This document shows positions 58,792-64,000 of a DNA stretch of 64,000 nucleotides, in pieces. Each line of letters opens with the position of its first letter. Position 1 is the first letter of the stretch. The notes under the pieces are model-generated. The model ran no database searches, was not told where the DNA came from, and worked only from the letters and a program-made list of their open reading frames with translations. Position numbers and translations under genes: made by a program. The stretch is taken from the NCBI RefSeq assembly GCF_030651915.1, contig NZ_JAUSBV010000002.1, positions 62,001 through 126,000 on the forward strand. Reading direction: 5' to 3'. This stretch comes from Parvibaculum sp. GTDB lineage: Bacteria > Pseudomonadota > Alphaproteobacteria > Parvibaculales > Parvibaculaceae.

Positions 58792-59468
58792 TCCGGTCCT
58801 TCGGTTACCCACTCACCCGGCGCGCCTTGAGGGCCCGCGCGGGCGTTTTCCGGGCGGTCCTTCCGCCCATAGCGCTCCAGCCTGACAAGATCCGCCAAGA
58901 CTTTCGCCTGCATGCCTCCCTGGATCAGGGCAGCATGTATCACATTTCCGCGCCCCAATGCCAAACCCATTTCGTCCGCCCAAAGGGGGCTCAAAACGGG
59001 GACATCGGCCAGAATCTCCTGCTCTTTCGCCACCCGCAGGCGCTGTTCGAGCTTACGCCGGCCGTCCTCGGCGCCATCGCGGGCCTCGATCAGGCAGGCG
59101 ATCCGGCCCTTCCCGATAGCCGTCATCACCTTTTCGAAACCGGCCACCAGCGCGCCTGCCTTGCGCGCCAGACCCAGCGCATCGGCGGCGCGGCGCGCCA
59201 GCAGATGTTCGACGAGATCGGCGAGGCCCTCGTCAGCCTTGGCCGGCGCCTTGGCGGCACGAGAAAAATGGCCCTTTGCCACCGCTTTCGCAACGGCCTC
59301 GCGGCTCGCCGACACCCAGAGCCCGCGCCCGGGCAGCCGCCCGGCAAGGTCCGGCACCACATGGCCGTCGGGATCGAGGACGAAGCGGATCAATACCGCC
59401 TTCGAGCCGCTTTCACCCGTGACGATGCAGCGCCGGGCGCTTTCCTCTTCCTCTTTATGCCTCTTCAC
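58788..59468 (-). CDS. YlxR-like RNA-binding protein fused to an L7Ae-like domain
   Basis: A 226-residue two-domain protein. The N-terminal ~90 residues are YlxR/DUF448 ([36 protein letters not shown]). The second half ([19 protein letters not shown] ...) resembles an L7Ae/YlxQ fold. Both parts bind RNA, and the gene always sits between nusA and infB in such operons. It overlaps the nusA 3' end by 14 bp and infB by four. Confidence 0.88.
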   Translation of the reverse strand: MKRHKEEEESARRCIVTGESGSKAVLIRFVLDPDGHVVPDLAGRLPGRGLWVSASREAVAKAVAKGHFSRAAKAPAKADEGLADLVEHLLARRAADALGLARKAGALVAGFEKVMTAIGKGRIACLIEARDGAEDGRRKLEQRLRVAKEQEILADVPVLSPLWADEMGLALGRGNVIHAALIQGGMQAKVLADLVRLERYGRKDRPENARAGPQGAPGEWVTEGPE

Positions 59469-61068
59469 CGACCTCGTCCGCTTCCTCGGCCGGTTCCTCG
59501 GCGGGTGCGAGATCGGCCTCGGTGACCCAGCCGGCGCGCAACCGCGCCTGCATGATCATCGCGTTCGCTTCCTCAGCCGAGATATCGAAGTCCTCCAGAA
59601 CGCCCTTCTGGTGCTTGCGCTCGCCGTTCACCGTCTCGTTCCAGCCGATCAGATCGTCGGTTGCACAGCCGGCCAGATCCTCGACCGTCTTGATGTCGTT
59701 CTCACCGAGGGCGACCAGCATTTTCGGTGTGACGCCCGGTATTTCACCCATATCGTCGGCGACGCCGAGCGCCTGACGCTTCTCGTCATATTCGGCGTTC
59801 TGGCGCTCGATAAACTCGAGGGCGCGGTTCTGGATTTCCTGCGCGGTGTCCTCGTCGAAGCCTTCGATGCCGGCGATTTCGTCGAGATCGACATAGGCGA
59901 CTTCCTCGACCGAGGCAAAGCCTTCGGAGGCCAGAAGCTGGGCGATCATCTCGTCCACATCCAGCGCTTCGGCGAAGGTCGCACTGCGGCTCTGGAATTC
60001 CGCCTGACGGCGTTCGCTCTCTTCGGCCTCGGTCAGGATGTCGATGTCCCAGCCGGTCAGCTGCGAAGCGAGACGCACGTTCTGGCCGCGCCGGCCAATG
60101 GCGAGCGACAACTGATCGTCCGGAACCACGACTTCAATGCGCTGCGCGTCTTCGTCGAGCACGACCTTGGCAACCTCGGCGGGCGCCAGACCGTTGACGA
60201 TGAAGGTGGCCGCATCGGGCGACCATTGAATGATGTCGATCTTCTCGCCCTGCAATTCGTTCACCACCGCCTGAACGCGGCTGCCGCGCATGCCGACGCA
60301 GGCGCCGACAGGATCGATGGAACTGTCGTTGGAAAGCACCGCGATCTTGGCGCGGCTGCCTGGATCACGCGCCACCGCCTTGATCTCGATGATGCCGTCG
60401 TAGATTTCCGGCACTTCCTGCGCGAAAAGCTTGGCCATGAATTGCGGATGGGAGCGCGAGAGGAAAATCTGCGGTCCGCGCTGTTCGCGACGCACATCGT
60501 ATATATAGGCGCGCACGCGATCGCCGTTGCGGAACGTCTCGCGCGGCAGGAGCTCATCGCGGCGCACGATGGCTTCGCCGCGTCCGAGATCGACGATGAC
60601 ATTGCCGTATTCGACGCGCTTGACGATGCCGTTGATGATTTCGCCGATGCGGTCACGATATTCGTCGTATTGCCGCTCGCGCTCGGCATCACGCACCTTC
60701 TGCACGATGACCTGTTTTGCGGTCTGTGCGGCGATGCGGCCGAAATCGACCGGCGGAAGCTCGTCTTCGATCAGATCGCCGAGCTGGGCGGCGGGATTGC
60801 GGCGCTGCGCCGACTTGACGTCGATCTGTATGGCGTCGTTGTCGACCGTATCCACGACCTCAAGCAACCGCACCAGACGAATTTCGCCGGTCTGCGGATT
60901 GATGCGGGCGCGGATTTCGTTTTCGGCGCCGTAGCGGGAGCGCGCCGCTTTCTGGATCGCTTCCGCCATCGCCTCGATGACGACCTCCCGGTCGATCGAC
61001 TTCTCGCGCGCGACCGCGTCTGCGATCTGCAACAGTTCAAGCCGGTTGGCGCTTACTGCGGTTGCCAT
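59455..61068 (-). CDS. nusA: Transcription termination/antitermination protein NusA
   Basis: RNA polymerase-binding factor of 537 residues. N-terminal domain ([20 protein letters not shown]), S1 ([20 protein letters not shown]), KH pair ([38 protein letters not shown]) and a C-terminal helix-hairpin-helix region with an acidic end. The ATG at 61068 starts [14 protein letters not shown]; upstream codons in frame belong to rimP. Five bases downstream of rimP. Confidence 0.96.
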   Translation of the reverse strand: MATAVSANRLELLQIADAVAREKSIDREVVIEAMAEAIQKAARSRYGAENEIRARINPQTGEIRLVRLLEVVDTVDNDAIQIDVKSAQRRNPAAQLGDLIEDELPPVDFGRIAAQTAKQVIVQKVRDAERERQYDEYRDRIGEIINGIVKRVEYGNVIVDLGRGEAIVRRDELLPRETFRNGDRVRAYIYDVRREQRGPQIFLSRSHPQFMAKLFAQEVPEIYDGIIEIKAVARDPGSRAKIAVLSNDSSIDPVGACVGMRGSRVQAVVNELQGEKIDIIQWSPDAATFIVNGLAPAEVAKVVLDEDAQRIEVVVPDDQLSLAIGRRGQNVRLASQLTGWDIDILTEAEESERRQAEFQSRSATFAEALDVDEMIAQLLASEGFASVEEVAYVDLDEIAGIEGFDEDTAQEIQNRALEFIERQNAEYDEKRQALGVADDMGEIPGVTPKMLVALGENDIKTVEDLAGCATDDLIGWNETVNGERKHQKGVLEDFDISAEEANAMIMQARLRAGWVTEADLAPAEEPAEEADEVGEEA

Positions 61069-61073
61069 TCTCT

Positions 61074-61694
61074 TTATTCTCCGTCGGAGGGGCTGTCGGG
61101 AGCGGTTGCCGCCCGGCCCTGTCTTTTGAGACTTTCCCTGATGAGGTCGTCGCTCATCGTGAGCTTCGCCTCGCTTAATTGCCGGAACGGCAGGCCGAGA
61201 ACCTGTGGCTCCGAAAACCCTTCGATCTCGCATTCGACGAGCACTTCACCGTCCTCGACGCCCTGAAGGAGACCGCGAAACCGCTTGCGGCCGGCGATCG
61301 GCTCCGACAGTTCGATCTTGGCCTCGAAGCCTGCCCAGCGTTCAAAGTCCTTGGGCCGGGTCAGCGGACGGTCGATGCCCGGCGACGAAACTTCGAGATG
61401 GTATTCGCCGGGGATCGGATCCTCGACATCGAGCAGCGCCGAGATGGTGCGCGAGAGCTCTTCGCAATCGGCAACGCACATCGTGCCGTCGGGGCGTTCG
61501 GCCATGATCTGCAGCGTGTGGCCGTCCTGCTGGCCGATCCGCACGCGCACGATTTCGAAGCCGATCCCTTCGGCTGGCCCACGCAGCATCTGGAATATAC
61601 GGCGCGCAGGCCCCGGCGCGGCGACAAGCGGCGTGTCGAGCACGGTGTCTGCCGTCTCGTTCGCGTCTTTTCTGTCCAAACCGGGCGTCGCCAA
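61074..61694 (-). CDS. rimP: Ribosome maturation factor RimP
   Basis: 30S assembly factor, about 206 residues. AEGIGFEIVRVRIG, ELSRTISALLDVEDPIPGEY and LEVSSPGIDRPLTRPKDF are the RimP signatures. The start is unsure: a TTG at 61694 has GGAG six bases upstream, and a TTG at 61718 is also open. The C-terminal 40 residues are a non-conserved tail. First gene of the rimP-nusA-infB-pnp series. Confidence 0.92.
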   Translation of the reverse strand: MATPGLDRKDANETADTVLDTPLVAAPGPARRIFQMLRGPAEGIGFEIVRVRIGQQDGHTLQIMAERPDGTMCVADCEELSRTISALLDVEDPIPGEYHLEVSSPGIDRPLTRPKDFERWAGFEAKIELSEPIAGRKRFRGLLQGVEDGEVLVECEIEGFSEPQVLGLPFRQLSEAKLTMSDDLIRESLKRQGRAATAPDSPSDGE

Positions 61695-61723
61695 GGAATT
61701 CTCCAAAATGCGCCCCAAGAAAC

Positions 61724-61759
61724 AAAAAAAGCGGGCCCCCGTTTCCGGAGACAGCCCAC
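61724..61759 (-). terminator. Intrinsic terminator in the rimP leader
   Basis: On the minus strand GTGGGC (61759-61754) pairs with GCCCGC (61736-61731), with an inner CTCC/GGGG pairing, followed by seven T (61730-61724). It lies 71 bp after the trmB stop and 30 bp before rimP. It would end the metK-trmB transcript and, if the promoter at 61789-61818 is used, also attenuate rimP. Confidence 0.75.
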
Positions 61760-61788
61760 TCTTGAGAGCATCGCTGACTAATCGGGCC

Positions 61789-61818
61789 TATATAGCCCCT
61801 TTTCGGGGAGCGGGGCAA
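61789..61818 (-). promoter_or_regulatory. Promoter candidate for the rimP-nusA-infB series
   Basis: Minus-strand -35 TTGCCC (61818-61813), 18-bp spacer containing a CCCC/GGGG hairpin, -10 TATATA (61794-61789). Transcription would start near 61782, upstream of the leader terminator. Confidence 0.55.
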
Positions 61819-61829
61819 GGGCCCCGGCA

Positions 61830-62555
61830 CTAAAGGCGCTCGAAGGCCAGATAGGCCGGCACCCGGCCCTCGCGCCGTGCCTTGGCCTCATAGCGTGTGC
61901 CGGGCCAGCCTTCATAAGGTGTCCGCCAGTCCAGGGGTTTTTCCGCTGTCCAGCGGAAGGCCTCACCCTTTTCCCTGTTGAGGCGGCTCACATGGGCAAG
62001 CGTCCAGGCGATGTAATCGGGGATGTCGCTGGCGAAACGCAACTCACCACCGGGCTTGAGCGCGCGGGCCAGAAAGCCCAGCGTCTCCTCATTGATGAAG
62101 CGGCGCTTGTTGTGACGCTTTTTCGGCCACGGGTCCGGATAGAGAATGAAGATGCGAGAAAGCGAGGCAGGCGCCAGCCGCTCGAGCAAAAAGCGCGCAT
62201 CGTCGGCCAGTATCCGGACATTGGAGAGGTCGTGCGCGTGGATTTCGGCGATGAGCTTGGCGACACCGTTGATGAAGGGCTCGCAGCCGAGAATGCCCAA
62301 GCGTGGATTTGCGGCCGCCTGATGCGCCAGATGTTCGCCGCCGCCGAAGCCGATCTCGAGCCAGACATCATCCACATCGGCGAAAAGCGCGCGCGGTACG
62401 ATCATGTCCTCTGCAAGCGAAATGGAGACCCTCGGAAAGAGGGTCTCCATCAGATTCGCCTGGTGGGAGCGCAGGCTCTTGCCCTTGGTCCGTCCGTAGA
62501 CGTGACGGTGCGATTTCTCCGCGGCAGCGCCCAGATGTGAACTTCTCGGGCTCAT
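61830..62555 (-). CDS. trmB: tRNA (guanine-N7)-methyltransferase
   Basis: Makes m7G46 in tRNA, 241 residues. The SAM loop is LEIGFGGGEHLAHQA, and YPDPWPKKRHNKRR is the family hallmark. Starts 18 bp after metK and is probably cotranscribed with it. Confidence 0.95.
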   Translation of the reverse strand: MSPRSSHLGAAAEKSHRHVYGRTKGKSLRSHQANLMETLFPRVSISLAEDMIVPRALFADVDDVWLEIGFGGGEHLAHQAAANPRLGILGCEPFINGVAKLIAEIHAHDLSNVRILADDARFLLERLAPASLSRIFILYPDPWPKKRHNKRRFINEETLGFLARALKPGGELRFASDIPDYIAWTLAHVSRLNREKGEAFRWTAEKPLDWRTPYEGWPGTRYEAKARREGRVPAYLAFERL

Positions 62556-62573
62556 GCCATTCGCGCTTTATCG

Positions 62574-63758
62574 TTAGCGGATTTCCGCTTTCAGCTTGTC
62601 GGCGAGATCGGTCTTCTCCCAGGAGAAGCCGCCATCTGCATCCGGCGTGCGGCCGAAATGGCCATAGGCGGCGGTGCGTTCGTAGATCGGCCGGTTGAGC
62701 TGGAGATGCTCGCGGATGCCACGCGGAGAAAGATCCATGGCCTTCGCGACGGCGCGCTCGACCGCTTCTTCCTCGACCTTGCCGGTGCCATGCAGATCGA
62801 CATAAATCGAAAGCGGCTTCGAGACGCCAATGGCGTAAGCAAGCTGGATCGTGCAACGGTCGGAAAGGCCCGCCGCCACGACGTTTTTCGCCAGGTAGCG
62901 CGCGGCATAGGCGGCCGAGCGGTCGACCTTCGTCGGGTCCTTGCCGGAGAAGGCACCGCCGCCATGGGGGGCGGCGCCGCCATAGGTGTCGACGATGATC
63001 TTGCGGCCGGTCAGCCCGGCATCGCCATCGGGACCGCCGATGACGAACTTGCCTGTCGGATTGACGTAGAATTCCTCTTCCGGCGGGAACCAGCCGGCGG
63101 GCAGCACTTCCTTGACGATCTCGCGGACGAGTTCACGCAACTTCTCCTGCGTGACGCCTTCCTTGTGCTGTGTGGAAACAACAACCGAGGTGACGCCGAC
63201 CGGCTTGCCGTTTTCGTATTTCAACGTGACCTGGCTTTTGGCGTCGGGCTCGAATTCAGGGCGCCTGCCGGCATGACGTTCCTCGGCCATGCGCTTCAGG
63301 ATGCGATGCGAGTAGATGATCGGTGCGGGCATCAACACATCGGTTTCGGTGCAGGCATAGCCGAACATGATGCCCTGGTCGCCGGCGCCTTCGTCCTTGT
63401 TGCCGCTGGCATCGACGCCTTGCGCGATGTCGGCCGACTGCGCGTGAAGCAGCACGTCGACGCTGGCGTTCTTCCAATGGAAGCCGGCCTGCTCATAGCC
63501 GATTTCGCGGACCGCGCGGCGCGCCGTCTCCTCGATCTGGTCCTTGGTGATCGAAGCCGGCCCGCGCACCTCGCCTGCCAGCACGATCTTGTTGGTCGTG
63601 GTCAGCGTCTCGCAAGCCACCCGGGCGAAGGGGTCGCCCGCCAGATAGAGATCAACGACGGCGTCGGAAATCCTGTCGCACACCTTGTCGGGGTGGCCCT
63701 CAGAAACGGATTCGCTCGTGAACAGGTAATTCGACCGCGCCAATTTGATCTCCCTCAT
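62574..63758 (-). CDS. metK: S-adenosylmethionine synthetase
   Basis: Makes SAM from methionine and ATP, 394 residues. [30 protein letters not shown] and [19 protein letters not shown] are the substrate and ATP sites. The ATG at 63758 has no clear ribosome binding site. A TTG five codons on (63743) follows GAGGGAG by seven bases and may be the real start. The promoter region holds a 9-bp palindrome. The product feeds the window's SAM enzymes (UbiE, TrmB, the fusion protein). Confidence 0.96.
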   Translation of the reverse strand: MREIKLARSNYLFTSESVSEGHPDKVCDRISDAVVDLYLAGDPFARVACETLTTTNKIVLAGEVRGPASITKDQIEETARRAVREIGYEQAGFHWKNASVDVLLHAQSADIAQGVDASGNKDEGAGDQGIMFGYACTETDVLMPAPIIYSHRILKRMAEERHAGRRPEFEPDAKSQVTLKYENGKPVGVTSVVVSTQHKEGVTQEKLRELVREIVKEVLPAGWFPPEEEFYVNPTGKFVIGGPDGDAGLTGRKIIVDTYGGAAPHGGGAFSGKDPTKVDRSAAYAARYLAKNVVAAGLSDRCTIQLAYAIGVSKPLSIYVDLHGTGKVEEEAVERAVAKAMDLSPRGIREHLQLNRPIYERTAAYGHFGRTPDADGGFSWEKTDLADKLKAEIR

Positions 63759-63860
63759 TGGGTTGAGATGAGTTTTGTCCCGAAAAAAAGGCCGTGGACC
63801 CTTTCCGGCGAGACGGTTTTTGCAAGGATCGACGGCGGGGTCAACAGCGCATGGTAAAAA

Positions 63861-63882
63861 GATATGCACATAAGTGCATATC
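63861..63882 (-). promoter_or_regulatory. metK operator-like palindrome
   Basis: GATATGCAC (63861-63869) and GTGCATATC (63874-63882), perfect 9-bp arms around ATAA, about 100 bp before metK. On the coding strand it lies just downstream of a TATTAT -10-like box, a good place for a repressor. The binding protein is unknown. Confidence 0.6.
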
Positions 63883-63887
63883 TGCAT

Positions 63888-64000
63888 AATATTTTCCGTA
63901 ATATTTGAACATAATGCCTGCGACAGGGTCCGCCGGCCTGGAATACAAGCGCCGGCGGTACGCAGAGCCCGCGCCGCTACCGTTTCAGCGGTGCACGGCC
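63888..64000. other. Right-edge region upstream of metK
   Basis: 113 bp to the window edge. The first 30 bp are AT-rich with two ATAATATT/GTAATATT words. The rest is GC-rich. A minus-strand stop TAG at 63979-63977 closes an open frame entering from the right edge, too short to call a gene. Confidence 0.3.

Noticed and set aside
63759-63860. SAM riboswitch upstream of metK
   Set aside because: No recognisable SAM-II or SAM/SAH core could be folded by eye; a protein operator is better supported.
63977-64000. C-terminal tail of a minus-strand gene entering from the right edge
   Set aside because: Only seven codons plus stop are visible; too short to support a gene.

Overview
The window is a 64-kb stretch of a GC-rich alphaproteobacterial chromosome. 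It is almost entirely coding and dominated by housekeeping genes. The family set points to the Hyphomicrobiales (Rhizobiales) or a close relative, possibly a Parvibaculum-like organism; that placement is inference. The supporting families are a RegB/RegA (ActSR) redox pair with a Sco/SenC protein, an Irr-type Fur regulator beside fabA-fabB-fabI, MmcB, a CtrA-type box, and the order dnaA / rpsT / enoyl-CoA hydratase / mutM / ubiE / ubiB / coaBC / dut.

Left part (1-18.7 kb): a partial Hsp70-like chaperone gene, a ferritin-like di-iron protein behind a strong palindrome, an APH-like kinase overlapping mmcB, then the Reg cluster (regA, regB, an MBL hydrolase, an ankyrin protein and sco). The cluster is interrupted between regA and regB by a ~3.5-kb lower-GC island. 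The island carries a three-domain glycosyltransferase/methyltransferase/methyltransferase gene, a decayed IS3-family transposase and repeated IS ends. A ParDE module, leuA with a possible Leu-rich leader peptide, an intracellular PHA depolymerase, a VOC protein, a YgjP-like metallopeptidase and a Bcr/CflA transporter follow.

Replication and central block (18.7-38 kb): a class A penicillin-binding protein with a CtrA-type box, gyrB, clpP-like, recF, dnaN and dnaA, all on the minus strand. Then come a rhodanese gene, an AT-rich gene-free segment, rpsT, an enoyl-CoA hydratase gene, mutM, and the rightward run ubiE-ubiB, coaBC-dut, an Rrf2 regulator and cysK.

Accessory/metabolic block (38-48 kb): an HxlR regulator diverges from an SDR, a 2-hydroxychromene-2-carboxylate isomerase-like gene and a thioesterase gene. 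After these come a CBS protein, moeB, a 2-hydroxyacid dehydrogenase, an SH3 protein, MazEF with a clear operator, and an operon-like set irr, rubrerythrin, Fe-S oxidoreductase and DUF3501. Right part (48.5-64 kb): fabA-fabB-fabI, then a long leftward series metK-trmB, rimP-nusA-ylxR-infB-rbfA-truB-rpsO-pnp, with a terminator inside the rimP leader and an RNA stem in the pnp leader.

The most unusual signal is a composite regulatory module found twice: before phaZ (14778-14838) and in the hxlR/SDR intergenic region (38521-38601). It consists of GTGACAG repeats at an exact 11-bp period, a run of seven G, and inverted CTGTCA half-sites. The shared core and the similar distance to the downstream gene suggest an undescribed regulon linking polyhydroxyalkanoate mobilisation to the SDR/isomerase/thioesterase genes. 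No tRNA, rRNA or CRISPR array was recognised. Three palindromic intergenic repeat families are present.
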